A DNA stretch of 64,000 bases from Paraburkholderia unamae (GTDB lineage Bacteria > Pseudomonadota > Gammaproteobacteria > Burkholderiales > Burkholderiaceae). Where the stretch lies: contig NZ_QLSU01000004.1 of assembly GCF_003268775.1 (NCBI RefSeq), positions 124,001 through 188,000 on the forward strand, read 5' to 3'. Shown here one piece after another: positions 42,810 to 51,496 of the stretch (positions are counted from its first letter, which is position 1; the number at the start of each line of letters is the position of its first letter). The notes below the pieces were generated by a model. The model saw only the letters and a list, made by a program, of their open reading frames with translations, searched no databases and was not told the DNA's origin. Position numbers and translations under genes: made by a program.

Positions 42810-44153
42810 TCAATCCTGCACGAGCGGGCTGCCGTACGGGAAGTCGGCGGCCGGCTCCGAATGCTTCTGGCGATGCGCGTTGCGCAGCGGCTTGAGCACG
42901 AAAACGGCGAGCAGCGCGGAGATCGCGGCCATGCCCGAAGCGAGCATGAACACCGCGTGCCAGCTTCCGGTTGCCGCCGTGATCACGCTCGTGAACGGCA
43001 CGAGCAGCGCGGCCGTGCCCTTCGCGGTGTAGAGCAACCCGGCGTTGGTCGCGGCGAACTTCGGGCCGAACGTGTCGCCGCAGGTGGCGGGAAAGAGGCT
43101 GTAGATCTCGCCCCACGCGAAGAACACGATACCGGTGAGCACGACGAAGGCCGTGGGGCTGTGGCCGTATTGCGAGAGCAGCACGATGCCGACCGCCTCG
43201 ATGGCGAACGCGACGAACATCGTATTCTCCCGGCCGATGCGGTCCGACACCCAGCCGAAGAACGGCCGCGTGAGACCGTTGAGCACGCGGTCGATGGTGA
43301 GCGCGAACGTGAGCGCGGGCAGCGTGAGGCCGAGCAGCGAAACGGGCGAGTCGTGCAGTCCGAAGTCCTTCGCGATCGGGCCGAGCTGCGCGGTCGCCAT
43401 CAGGCCACCGGCGGCCATCATCACGAACATCGCGTACATCACCCAGAAGATGGGCGAGCTGACCACCTCGCGCGGGCCTGCGTTGTAGACGGCGCTGGCG
43501 TTTTGCGCGACCTGTTTCGCCGCGTGTCCCAGTTGACCGATCGCGCGTTTGGCCGCGGCAACGCCGTGCGAAGCGGGCGCGCTGAGCGCGAAGCCGAGCA
43601 CGAGCACGACGATCCCTTGCCCCAGGCCGAACCAGAGAAAGGTGGACTCGTAGCCGCTGTTCTTGATCATGTTGGCGATGGGCACGACGGTCGCCGCCGA
43701 CCCCGCGCCGAAGCCCGCCGCCGTGATCCCGGCCGCGAGGCCGCGGCGGTTCGGAAACCACTTGAGCGCGTTGCCGACGCAGGTGCCGTACACGGCCCCC
43801 GCACCCAGGCCGCCGACGGCCGCCGCGATATAGAGCAGCGGCAGCGACGCGGCGACGGAGTTGAGCACCCACGCGAGCGCGCACAACAGCCCGCCGCTCA
43901 CCACGACGGGACGCGGCCCGTACTTGTCGACGAGCCAGCCCTCCACGGGCACGAGCCAGGTTTCGGTGACGACGAAAATCGTGAACGCGACCTGGATCGC
44001 GGGGCGCCCCCAGTGGTACTTCTCGTTGATCGGATTGACGAACAGCGTCCAGCCGTACTGCATGTTGGCGATCATCGCCATGCAGATCACGCCGAACACG
44101 AGCTGCACCCACGGCGACGCGAATCGCGACGCCCCTCCTTGCCGATGCTCCAT
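42810..44153 (-). CDS. OFA-family MFS antiporter (oxalate/formate type), copy 1
   Basis: A 447-residue inner-membrane MFS protein with 12 helices. ANMQYGWTLFVNPI in helix 1, TWLVPVEGWLVDKYGPRPVV and GTCVGNALKWFPNRRGLAAG match the oxalate/formate antiporter family. It is the same length as, and strongly alike to, the protein at 58372-59715. The 14-mer TATGTGATATATCA lies 117 bases upstream and matches sites before the GntR and frc genes at 52-54 kb, so this gene probably belongs to that regulon. It may swap oxalate for formate or carry a related monocarboxylate. Confidence 0.88.
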   Translation of the reverse strand: MEHRQGGASRFASPWVQLVFGVICMAMIANMQYGWTLFVNPINEKYHWGRPAIQVAFTIFVVTETWLVPVEGWLVDKYGPRPVVVSGGLLCALAWVLNSVAASLPLLYIAAAVGGLGAGAVYGTCVGNALKWFPNRRGLAAGITAAGFGAGSAATVVPIANMIKNSGYESTFLWFGLGQGIVVLVLGFALSAPASHGVAAAKRAIGQLGHAAKQVAQNASAVYNAGPREVVSSPIFWVMYAMFVMMAAGGLMATAQLGPIAKDFGLHDSPVSLLGLTLPALTFALTIDRVLNGLTRPFFGWVSDRIGRENTMFVAFAIEAVGIVLLSQYGHSPTAFVVLTGIVFFAWGEIYSLFPATCGDTFGPKFAATNAGLLYTAKGTAALLVPFTSVITAATGSWHAVFMLASGMAAISALLAVFVLKPLRNAHRQKHSEPAADFPYGSPLVQD

Positions 44154-44269
44154 GTGTGTCTCCGGTTTTTTCGAATGAATGGCCTTCTGCGAGGGGCTTT
44201 TTGCCCGAAGGTTGTTGCCCGACTCGCGGTCCGCAAATCCTGTCGTTTAGCTGACAGTCGTTTACACAA

Positions 44270-44283
44270 TATGTGATATATCA
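44270..44283 (-). promoter_or_regulatory. GntR-regulon site 1
   Basis: Read on the minus strand this is TGATATATCACATA, identical to the sites at 52353-52366 and 53736-53749. The core TGATATATCA is itself a palindrome. It lies 117 bases before the antiporter start codon. Confidence 0.65.
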
Positions 44284-44379
44284 ATGGAGTCAAGTCAAAG
44301 CCACCTCAGTGTTTCCACTAGGGCGATGCATTGATGAGTATGGCTTTTGAAAGCTTCATGTCGATGCTGCGCGCACCCG

Positions 44380-44410
44380 AAAAAAAACCCGCCGGTCAGA
44401 CCTGGCGGGT
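44380..44410 (-). terminator. Orphan intrinsic terminator on the minus strand
   Basis: On the minus strand ACCCGCC, a 10-base loop and GGCGGGT are followed by about eight T. No minus-strand gene ends here; the nearest upstream gene on this strand is higA, 500 bases away past the cupin gene. It could insulate the antiporter promoter or end a small RNA. Confidence 0.75.
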
Positions 44411-44656
44411 GGAGGCATGCGCGAGATAGCGGAAATCGCGGCATGTGATGCCGTTATAGATGAAAGCTTTTGGTAATGTAAGGGGAAATTTTTCGAAAGC
44501 CTTTCATTTTTGTTTTTATGAAAGGTTGACGGGGATCTTTGCTGGCCAGGCGGCGGCCGGGCACGAAACGAGGTCATGCAGCGCTCCCGCGCGCGTGCCA
44601 AACTGGCTGCCGGTGGACGACCGGTGGCTCGACGCCGTCGAGCGAGGAGACGCATC

Positions 44657-44920
44657 ATGCAGCGCGACGCATTCATCCGCAGCCTGGCCGACGAAGGCTT
44701 TCCCGAACCCGTGGTCGTGACGCGGGAAGCCGGCGTCATGGAAGTTCATACGCATCCGTTCGAAGCGAAGGCGCTGATCGTCGAGGGCGAAATGCACATA
44801 CGCGTGGGCGACGAAGAACGGCGCTACGAGGCCGGCGACGTGTTTCATCTTGCCGCCAACCTGCCGCACGCCGAGCGCTACGGGCCGCAGGGCGTGCAGT
44901 ATCTCGTGGGGAGGAAGTGA
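44657..44920 (+). CDS. Small cupin-domain protein
   Basis: An 87-residue single-domain cupin. VHTHPFEAKALIVEGEMHIR is cupin motif 1 (with the two metal histidines) and GDVFHLAANLPHAE is motif 2. A GAGGAGA ribosome site at 44644-44650 fixes the start. Small cupins of this kind bind a metal and a small ligand or act as simple isomerases or sensors; no specific role can be given. It stands alone between the antiporter and the HigBA pair. Confidence 0.85.
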   Translation: MQRDAFIRSLADEGFPEPVVVTREAGVMEVHTHPFEAKALIVEGEMHIRVGDEERRYEAGDVFHLAANLPHAERYGPQGVQYLVGRK

Positions 44921-44933
44921 ACTCGCGCAGCGC

Positions 44934-45218
44934 CTATGCCGCCAGGGGGCGCAGATCCGATAGATCGGTGTTGCGCGCGGCTTCCTCGAGATCGTAGTCG
45001 CTCTGGAGTGTCATCCAGAACTGCGGCGTGGTGCCGAACACGATCGACAAACGCAGTGCGGAGTCCGCTGTCACGCTGCGCGCGCCATGGACGATTTCGT
45101 TGATGCGCCGCGGAGGCACTTTCATCGCGCGGGCGAGTGCGTTCTGGCTCATCTCCATGGGCGTGAGGAATTCCTCTTGTAGCACTTCGCCGGGATGGAC
45201 GTTCCGGAGTTTTTTCAT
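44934..45218 (-). CDS. higA: HigA-family antitoxin
   Basis: A 94-residue XRE-type antitoxin. The N-terminal HPGEVLQEEFLTPMEMSQNA is the HigA signature, followed by the helix-turn-helix with VPPRRINEIVHGAR. It should neutralise the toxin encoded just upstream and repress the operon. It starts 10 bases behind the toxin stop, in the toxin-first order typical of higBA. Confidence 0.93.
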   Translation of the reverse strand: MKKLRNVHPGEVLQEEFLTPMEMSQNALARAMKVPPRRINEIVHGARSVTADSALRLSIVFGTTPQFWMTLQSDYDLEEAARNTDLSDLRPLAA

Positions 45219-45228
45219 AGTCCGCACC

Positions 45229-45513
45229 TCAGTGGTAGTCGACGATTTCCACGTCATGGGCGTGGCCGCCGTGCCACTCGAAACATATCCGCCACTGGTC
45301 GTTAATACGGATACTGTGTTGGCCGGCGCGCTCACCCTTTAGCGCTTCGAGCCGGTTGGCCGGCGGAATGCGCAAATCCGCGAGATCTTGCGCAGCGTTC
45401 AGCATGCGCAGCTTACGGCGCGCCACCTGCTGAATTTCCGCCGGCAACCGGCGCGACCGCGCACCGGACCAGATCAGTGCCGTTTCCCTGTCGTAGAAGT
45501 TCTGGATCGCCAT
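45229..45513 (-). CDS. higB: HigB-family toxin (RelE fold mRNA interferase)
   Basis: A 94-residue protein of the HigB/RelE-type family. RRLPAEIQQVARRKLRMLNA and IRINDQWRICFEWHGGHAHD, ending in VEIVDYH, are the conserved parts; such toxins cut mRNA on the ribosome. The length and order (toxin first, antitoxin second) are standard and no frame damage is seen, so the module should be active. The start at 45513 is preferred to an ATG at 45531, which would lie inside the operator palindrome. Confidence 0.92.
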   Translation of the reverse strand: MAIQNFYDRETALIWSGARSRRLPAEIQQVARRKLRMLNAAQDLADLRIPPANRLEALKGERAGQHSIRINDQWRICFEWHGGHAHDVEIVDYH

Positions 45514-45521
45514 GCCAAAGC

Positions 45522-45555
45522 ATAACGCCATGCGTCATATGACGCATGGCGTTAT
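45522..45555. promoter_or_regulatory. Perfect 34-bp palindrome, higBA operator
   Basis: Each half is ATAACGCCATGCGTCAT, with its exact reverse complement following directly and no spacer. It ends 8 bases before the higB start codon, so it must overlap the ribosome site or promoter. The HigA antitoxin is the obvious binder. Confidence 0.8.
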
Positions 45556-45609
45556 AGTGGGCGATACACTGCCCGCCGTCAAGCCAACGACGAATAACGC
45601 CCCGCGTCC

Positions 45610-47007
45610 TCACCCCCGCGACGCGATCTCCTTCTTCCAGCCCGCGATGATCTTTCCGGCCAGCGCGTTGTAGTCGCCGTCGAAGTGGTGGTCGCCGCTC
45701 GTCTTGACGACGTCGATGCCGGTGTTCGCGAGCGCCGGGCACAGCGTGTCCTTTTCGCCCGAACCGTACACGCATTGCACGATCGAAGGCGGCACCTTCG
45801 CGAGTTCCGGGCGCACCTGCAACGCCTTGTCGCTGGCGGGCATGCCGAGCCAGCCGGTCACGCGAATCTGGAAGTCGGCGTCCGGTGCGAAGCCGAGCAG
45901 CGACATGTACGACACCTTCGCGCGCAGCGCGTCGGGCAGCCGGTTGTAGGCGAACGGCATCACGTCCGCGCCGAACGAGTAACCCACGAGCGCAATGTGC
46001 TGCGCATGCCAGCGCGAGCCATAGGTCTTGAGCACGCGCGCGAGATCGTGGCTCGTTTGCGCGGGCGTCTTTTCGCTCCAGAAGTAGCGCAGCGCGTCCC
46101 AGCCGATCACCGAAACGCCCTGCTTTTGGAGCGCTTCCGCAATCGTCTTGTCGAGATCGCGCCAGCCGCCGTCGCCGGAGATCACCACCGCGAGCATGTC
46201 GGTGGGGTGTGCCGCGGGCAGTTCGACGAGCGGCAGGTCCGACACGTCCTCTTCGCTTTCGGTCGCGACGCGCAGATGACTCGATGCGAGCGCAACGATC
46301 TTGTCGGCATCGGCGGTCGTCGGGGCGAACGTGTGCAAGGCGGCAGTGCTTGCGTTTGCCGCGTTGGTTGTGTTGGTTGCGCGCACATCTTTCGCCGTCA
46401 CGCCTTGCTCCAGGAAGCCGGGCAGGCCCTTGCCGCGCGAAAGCGTGGGGTCGCCGGGGCACGGGGCGAAGCGCGCGTCGAGCGTGGCGGCCGGATCGAG
46501 CGATACGGCGCCCGCCATCGTGTTCGCGGGCGCCTGCGAGAGCATGCGCTGGGCGATGAGCGCGCCTTCGCTGCTGCCGATGGCGATCGGCGCGTAATAC
46601 TCGCTTGACCCCAGTTGGCGTTCGAGCTGATGGCTCAGCGCTTCAGCGTCGCTGTAGAGCTTGTGGCAGGTTTCGTTCTTCACCGCTGCGAGGTTCGTCG
46701 CGTAGCGCTCCCTATCCACGCCCACGACGAGCGCGCCATGCTGCGCGAGCGCGTCGGCGCGCGTCTGGTCGGCGGCGCTCCAGTGCTTGTCCGCGGAGAA
46801 CAGCACGGTGAAACCGCGCATCGCGCCGCTCGGCTTCGTCACCGCGACTTCGCCGTAACGGCCGCCGGGAACGTGCATCGTCGCGCCGGAAGCCGGCGTC
46901 GAGGCGGGCATGGAAGCCGCGTTGGCGTGGGCCGCGCAAAACGCGAGCGCAACGGCGCCCGCTGCCGTGCCTGCAATGCGCGGCAGCCTGGGAATACGGA
47001 ATGTCAT
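45610..47007 (-). CDS. acvB: AcvB/VirJ-family periplasmic protein
   Basis: A 465-residue protein with a signal peptide (residues 1-31, ending in HANAA). The C-terminal half is an alpha/beta-hydrolase of the VirJ type: VVISGDGGWRDLDK, the nucleophile in GYSFG (S344) and the histidine in GDHHFDGDY. The N-terminal half holds a second, more divergent VirJ-like fold with GSSEG. AcvB of Agrobacterium and Rhizobium hydrolyses lysyl-phosphatidylglycerol in the periplasm, and its gene is paired with lpiA. Here the start overlaps the mprF/lpiA stop by 4 bases, so the same pairing is present. Confidence 0.9.
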   Translation of the reverse strand: MTFRIPRLPRIAGTAAGAVALAFCAAHANAASMPASTPASGATMHVPGGRYGEVAVTKPSGAMRGFTVLFSADKHWSAADQTRADALAQHGALVVGVDRERYATNLAAVKNETCHKLYSDAEALSHQLERQLGSSEYYAPIAIGSSEGALIAQRMLSQAPANTMAGAVSLDPAATLDARFAPCPGDPTLSRGKGLPGFLEQGVTAKDVRATNTTNAANASTAALHTFAPTTADADKIVALASSHLRVATESEEDVSDLPLVELPAAHPTDMLAVVISGDGGWRDLDKTIAEALQKQGVSVIGWDALRYFWSEKTPAQTSHDLARVLKTYGSRWHAQHIALVGYSFGADVMPFAYNRLPDALRAKVSYMSLLGFAPDADFQIRVTGWLGMPASDKALQVRPELAKVPPSIVQCVYGSGEKDTLCPALANTGIDVVKTSGDHHFDGDYNALAGKIIAGWKKEIASRG

Positions 47008-49613
47008 GAGCGCCAGCCTCCTGCCAGCAGCGATAGATCGGCGAGGGTGATGAACACGCTGATCGAGCCCGAAGCGGCCAGATAGCGCGGTTCCCAGCGC
47101 GGAGCGAACTTGTTCTTGAAGCCGCGCAGGCCCCGGAAATTGTAGAAGCGGCCGCCGAAGCGCCAGATGAAGCCCGCGAGCCGGTGCCACGACGAAGCGA
47201 GCGGCGACGGTCCCATGCCCGAGAGCGGCGCCATGCCGAGCGAGAGCGACTGGTAGCCCGCGTCCTTCAGATGCAGCGCGAGCTGCGTGAACAGATACTC
47301 CATCGCATAGGGCGAGGCGCCCGGCAGATGGCGCATCACGCCCACTGTCGCGTCGGTGTTCAGATCCGTTGTCATGAAGGTGACGAAGGCGAGCGGTTCG
47401 CCGTTCTGGCGGATGAGCAGCACCGACTGCGCGGCGAGATAGTCGTCGTCGAACGCGGCCACCGAGAAGCTCTTTTCGCGTGCTTCGCGGTCTTCGAGCC
47501 AGGCGTCGGAGATGGCGCGCAGCACCGGCAGGCTCGCGCTCATTTGCGCGGGCTCGATATGCTCGATCGAAAAGCCGTCGCGCTCGCCGCGCTTGAGCGC
47601 GTAGCGCAGATGCGCGCGCTGCGGTCCCTTCAGGTCGAACTCCTGCAACATCACGCGCGCTTCCTCGCCGAGCTTCATGAGCGTGAGCCCCGCGTCGAGA
47701 TAGAGCGGCAGCGCGTCGGCGCGTACCTGGTAGAACGCCGCGCGTCCGCCGTGCGCATGGGCGAGCGTGACGAATTCGCGGATCAGCGCGGGCCACTCTT
47801 CGCGCGGGCCGACCGGATCGTGCAGCGCGGCCCACGTGCGCCCGCGCTTCGCATACATCAGGAAGGCTTTGCGCGACGCTGAGAAGAGGAAGCTCTTGTC
47901 GCCCATCAGCGCGAGGCCCGCGTCGCTACGTTCCTGCGCGCGCACGATGAGCGCGGCCTGTTCGAGGTCTTCGCTCGCGGGCATGACGAAGCGGCCCGCG
48001 GCGGGGCGCAGCAGTTGCCACAGCGCGAGCGCGGCGGCGAACACGCCCGCGCCGAGCGTGGCGCGCAGCGCGCGCGGAGCGCGGCTGTGGAAGGCGAATT
48101 GCCACCACAGATGCTGCGAATACTGCACATCGCGGAACGCGAACAGCAGCATCCACACGGCGAGCGCGATCACGCAGCCGACCGAGGCGAGCCAGGCGGG
48201 CGTGAAGCGTTCGGCAAAGAGCGACGAGTGGCGGTTGAAGCGCTTGCGCGTGGCGATGAGCAGCACGATCAGCACGCAGAGCACGCCTGCTTCGACGAAG
48301 GCGAGGCCCTTGGCGAGCGAGAGCGCGAGGTTGGCCACGGCGATCACGAGCGCGAGCCACCACGCGGCGTCCAGCCGCCGCAGCAGGCCGCGCGCGACGA
48401 ACAGCAGCAGCACGCCGAACAGGCTCCCCATCAACTGCGAGCTTTCGAGCACCCAGAGCGGCAGGAAGGTTTGCAGCAGCGCGATGCGCTTGGAGAACGC
48501 GGGTGTCGCGCCCGAGATCACGAGCATGCTGCCCGTGACGAATGTGACGATGGCGAGAAAGAGCGGCGCGAGCTGCGAAACGCCGTCCGCGCCGCGCTTT
48601 GCGAAGCGCGCGCCGAGCGGCGTCTTGAGCGCGCGGCCTTCGAACACGGCGAGCACGGCCGCCGCGAGCGCGAGCGGCGCGCCGAAGTAGATCGCGCGAT
48701 AGGCGAGCAGCGCGGCCAGCACCTTCGAGGTGGGCACGCTCGGGCCGAGCGCGTAGACCATGGCGGCTTCGAACACGCCGATGCCGCCCGGCGTATGGCC
48801 GATCAGGCCGAGCAGCATGGCGGCGCTGTAGACGGTCAGGAAATCGGTGAAGCCGATCTGCGCGTGCGGCATCACCGACCAGAGCGCGAGGCCCGCGCCG
48901 ACCACGTCGAGTGCGGCGAGCAGCAACTGCGCGACGAGGTCGCGCCGCGCGGGCAGCGAAAAGCGCAGCCAGGCGCGCCCGAACGGCTCGATCTCGCGCG
49001 CGCTGGCGGGGCACAGCGCGACAAGGACGGCACCGCAGCCAAGCAGCGCGCCGCCGATCACGCGCAGCGCGTCGGGCGGCAGGTGCAGCAGGCCGGCGAG
49101 CGTGCCGGCGGCGCCGACCATGCCGAGCGCGGTCATGAACACGAGCGCGAGGGCGAGCGTGACGCTCGTGAAGACGGTCATGCGGCCGACCTGCGCGGCG
49201 GTGACGCCCGCGCCGCCGTACACGCGGCAGCGCACGGCGCCGCCCGTGAGCGCGCCGAAGCCGGTGACGTTGCCGAGCGCCGAGCCGGCGATCGCGCCCG
49301 CCCACAGTGCGCCGCGCGAGACGCGCACGCCGAGGTAGCGCAGGCCCACGGCGTCGCGCCCGACGAGCGCGAGGAAGCTCACGGCCGTGGCGGCGAGCGC
49401 GCCGCTCCACTGCGCGGGCGTGAGCGTCCAGAGCTGGCGGATCACCGAGTGGTAGTCGACCGAGCTGGAGAGATGCTGGAATACGAGCAGCAGCAGCGCG
49501 CAGATGCCGAGTGCGAGCACCGGCGCGACGAAGCGCTGCGGGCGCCACGCGCCGGCACGGCGGCGCAGTGCCCCGAGGGCACGCGCCGCGCGCGAAGAAT
49601 GCGATTGAGACAT
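47004..49613 (-). CDS. mprF: Phosphatidylglycerol lysyltransferase/flippase (MprF/LpiA)
   Basis: An 869-residue inner-membrane protein. The first about 530 residues hold some 13-14 helices (a flippase part and a second membrane part), and the C-terminal about 330 residues are the cytosolic DUF2156 transferase (GDKSFLFSASRKAFLMYAKR, LSLGMAPLSGMG). MprF adds lysine from charged tRNA to phosphatidylglycerol and flips the product, which lowers surface negative charge and gives resistance to cationic peptides and acid. The length equals the family norm. It is translationally coupled to acvB. Confidence 0.93.
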   Translation of the reverse strand: MSQSHSSRAARALGALRRRAGAWRPQRFVAPVLALGICALLLLVFQHLSSSVDYHSVIRQLWTLTPAQWSGALAATAVSFLALVGRDAVGLRYLGVRVSRGALWAGAIAGSALGNVTGFGALTGGAVRCRVYGGAGVTAAQVGRMTVFTSVTLALALVFMTALGMVGAAGTLAGLLHLPPDALRVIGGALLGCGAVLVALCPASAREIEPFGRAWLRFSLPARRDLVAQLLLAALDVVGAGLALWSVMPHAQIGFTDFLTVYSAAMLLGLIGHTPGGIGVFEAAMVYALGPSVPTSKVLAALLAYRAIYFGAPLALAAAVLAVFEGRALKTPLGARFAKRGADGVSQLAPLFLAIVTFVTGSMLVISGATPAFSKRIALLQTFLPLWVLESSQLMGSLFGVLLLFVARGLLRRLDAAWWLALVIAVANLALSLAKGLAFVEAGVLCVLIVLLIATRKRFNRHSSLFAERFTPAWLASVGCVIALAVWMLLFAFRDVQYSQHLWWQFAFHSRAPRALRATLGAGVFAAALALWQLLRPAAGRFVMPASEDLEQAALIVRAQERSDAGLALMGDKSFLFSASRKAFLMYAKRGRTWAALHDPVGPREEWPALIREFVTLAHAHGGRAAFYQVRADALPLYLDAGLTLMKLGEEARVMLQEFDLKGPQRAHLRYALKRGERDGFSIEHIEPAQMSASLPVLRAISDAWLEDREAREKSFSVAAFDDDYLAAQSVLLIRQNGEPLAFVTFMTTDLNTDATVGVMRHLPGASPYAMEYLFTQLALHLKDAGYQSLSLGMAPLSGMGPSPLASSWHRLAGFIWRFGGRFYNFRGLRGFKNKFAPRWEPRYLAASGSISVFITLADLSLLAGGWRS

Positions 49614-50237
49614 GGATCGGCCTGGTGACTCTCTGCGGTGTCGCCGTAGCTGTTACAGCTTCCCCGGCGGTGACATCGCGTCTATTCGTTATGTACTTTC
49701 GAAGCGGCTGCGCACACCTGGCGCGCCGATCCCGGAATTCGAGCCAAAACGTAAACGTTTGGTAAAGGGCTGGTAAAACTCAGGAAACGCATAGGACTCG
49801 CCAGCGGTTGACGCCCCAAGGCAAGAATCTGTTATTGGGTACGGATGGGTGCGCATGCGCGCGGCGGGTTTGCGGGGAGGAAGTTCGCGGATTCCAGCGG
49901 CGGAAAATGTTCCGACGATTGATGTTTGCAAAGCGGATTGTAAAGCACCATTCGCTGAGGCATTGAAACGCGAGTCCGCCGCGGCGTCCCGAATCATGGT
50001 CGTTGCAGCAACGCCGCCCGCAAGCGCCCGCGCGCTACAAGCCTTATAGAACGGACGATTGCCGCCGATGCTGCGCGCATTGTTTCACTCCGGGAGCGAA
50101 AGCTCGGGGGCGGCTGAATGCGGTTTCAGAAATCGCTGTTACTAATTCGAGACACCTCGTTTAATCCTTTTACAAGCCTCGAACGGAGAGTTAGTCTGCT
50201 TTGGTCAAGAGTTGTTTTACTGCGCCAGGAGAATGAC
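49614..50237. other. Long intergenic region upstream of the porin
   Basis: No gene is supported in these 624 bases. The part from 49680 to 49830 is AT-richer and probably carries the mprF promoter on the minus strand; it includes the small palindrome AAACGTTT near 49753. The porin promoter should lie after 50100. The frame that continues upstream of the porin to 50118 does not look like protein. Confidence 0.4.
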
Positions 50238-51401
50238 GTGAAAAGACTCGCCTTGACTTCCCTTTCGCTCGCCGCGCTCGGGGCTGCCGGCCTGGCTCAG
50301 GCACAGACCAGCGTGACGCTCTACGGCACCATCGACACCTCGATCACGTACGTCAACCACGCCAACGACAACAAGAACCTCTGGACGCTCGGCAACAGCA
50401 GCTATGGCAATCTCTCCGGCTCGCGCTGGGGTTTGAAGGGTGCCGAAGACCTCGGCGGCGGCCTCAAGGCGATCTTCCAGTTGGAAAACGGCTTCAACCC
50501 GTCCACGGGTTCGCTCGGGCAGGGCGGCAAGCTGTTCGGTCGCCAGGCCTATGTGGGGCTGACCGCCGAGCAGTACGGCTCGCTCACGCTCGGCCGGCAG
50601 TATGACCCGCTCATCGACCTCGTGCAGGGCATCACGGCCGACAACTATTTCGGTTCCGTGTTCGCGACGGCGGGCGACGTCGACAACTACGACAACAGCT
50701 TCCGCGTGAACAACGCCGTCAAGTACACCACGCCCGTGTGGAGCGGCTTGCAGGTGGCGGCGATGTACTCGTTTGGCGGGGTGGCGGGCTCGACGGGCGC
50801 GGAGCAGTCGTATTCGGCGGCGATCAACTACACCAACGGTCCGCTCGCGCTGGCGGGCGGTTACTTCTACGCGACCAACAGCCAGGCCACGAACGCCATT
50901 CGTACCGACGGCTGGTCGAGCACCTCGGACGGCACGTTCGACGGCCCGATCAACTCCGGCTATACCACGGCGCACTCGCTGGCGATCGCGCGCGCGGCGG
51001 CGCAGTACCAGCTCGGCCAGTTCACGTTTGGTCTGGGCTACAGCAATGCGCGCTACGCGCCCGACGGCAGTTCGGTGTTCCGCGATACGCAGAAGTACAA
51101 CACCGGGCAGGGCTTCATGAACTACCAGTTGAGCCCGGCGCTGCTGCTCGGCCTGGGTTACAGCTACACGCACGCCAACGGCGATACGACGGCGAGCTAC
51201 CACCAGGTCTCGCTCGGCGCGGACTACAGCTTGTCGAAGCGTACCGACCTCTACATGACGGCGGCGTGGCAGCACGCGAGCGGCGACACCGGCGACGGCG
51301 CAGGCGGCTCGATGCCGGCCGAGGCCTCGATCGGTTCGTATGGCTACGCGGGCACCTCGAACCAGACGATCGTCAACCTCGGGTTGCGGCACAAGTTCTG
51401 A
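50238..51401 (+). CDS. Gram-negative porin (OmpC-like, Burkholderia type)
   Basis: A 387-residue outer-membrane porin. The signal peptide ends at AGLAQA, and the mature protein begins QTSVTLYGTIDTSITYVNHA, the classic Burkholderia porin start. GSRWGLKGAEDLGGGLKAIF and the C-terminal strand VNLGLRHKF, with terminal Phe for BAM recognition, are present; the size fits a 16-strand trimeric barrel. The start is a GTG at 50238 preceded by AGGAGA. It passes small solutes without strong selectivity. Confidence 0.95.
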   Translation: MKRLALTSLSLAALGAAGLAQAQTSVTLYGTIDTSITYVNHANDNKNLWTLGNSSYGNLSGSRWGLKGAEDLGGGLKAIFQLENGFNPSTGSLGQGGKLFGRQAYVGLTAEQYGSLTLGRQYDPLIDLVQGITADNYFGSVFATAGDVDNYDNSFRVNNAVKYTTPVWSGLQVAAMYSFGGVAGSTGAEQSYSAAINYTNGPLALAGGYFYATNSQATNAIRTDGWSSTSDGTFDGPINSGYTTAHSLAIARAAAQYQLGQFTFGLGYSNARYAPDGSSVFRDTQKYNTGQGFMNYQLSPALLLGLGYSYTHANGDTTASYHQVSLGADYSLSKRTDLYMTAAWQHASGDTGDGAGGSMPAEASIGSYGYAGTSNQTIVNLGLRHKF

Positions 51402-51420
51402 ATCTGTGCGGGCTCCGTAC

Positions 51421-51456
51421 AACGCCGGATGCGCCAGTTGGTGCATCCGGCGTTTT
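51421..51456 (+). terminator. Intrinsic terminator after the porin
   Basis: AACGCCGGATGC (51421-51432) pairs with GCATCCGGCGTT (51443-51454) around a 10-base loop, followed by TT. It lies between the porin and the convergent DUF2917 gene. Confidence 0.85.
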
Positions 51457-51496
51457 GCCGTTTACGGACCGGCAAGCGCCGGTTTCCTGCCTGACC

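Larger units (their letters stand above)
44154..44656. promoter_or_regulatory. Control region upstream of antiporter copy 1 and of the cupin gene
   Basis: From left to right it holds CTGTCGTTTAGCTGACAG (44240-44257, imperfect inverted repeat), the 14-mer TATGTGATATATCA (44270-44283, see GntR regulon), a minus-strand terminator (44380-44410) and the inverted repeat CCTTTCAT (44500-44507) with ATGAAAGG (44518-44525). The stretch 44465-44525 is AT-rich and probably carries the cupin promoter. No protein gene is supported. Confidence 0.5.

Noticed and set aside
45522..45555. The 34-bp palindrome as a terminator.
   Set aside because: It has no T-run and lies directly before the higB start, so an operator is the better reading.
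48015..49628. A 537-codon plus-strand frame opposite mprF.
   Set aside because: It is Arg/Glu/His-rich with no fold-like pattern and is fully antisense to a clear gene.
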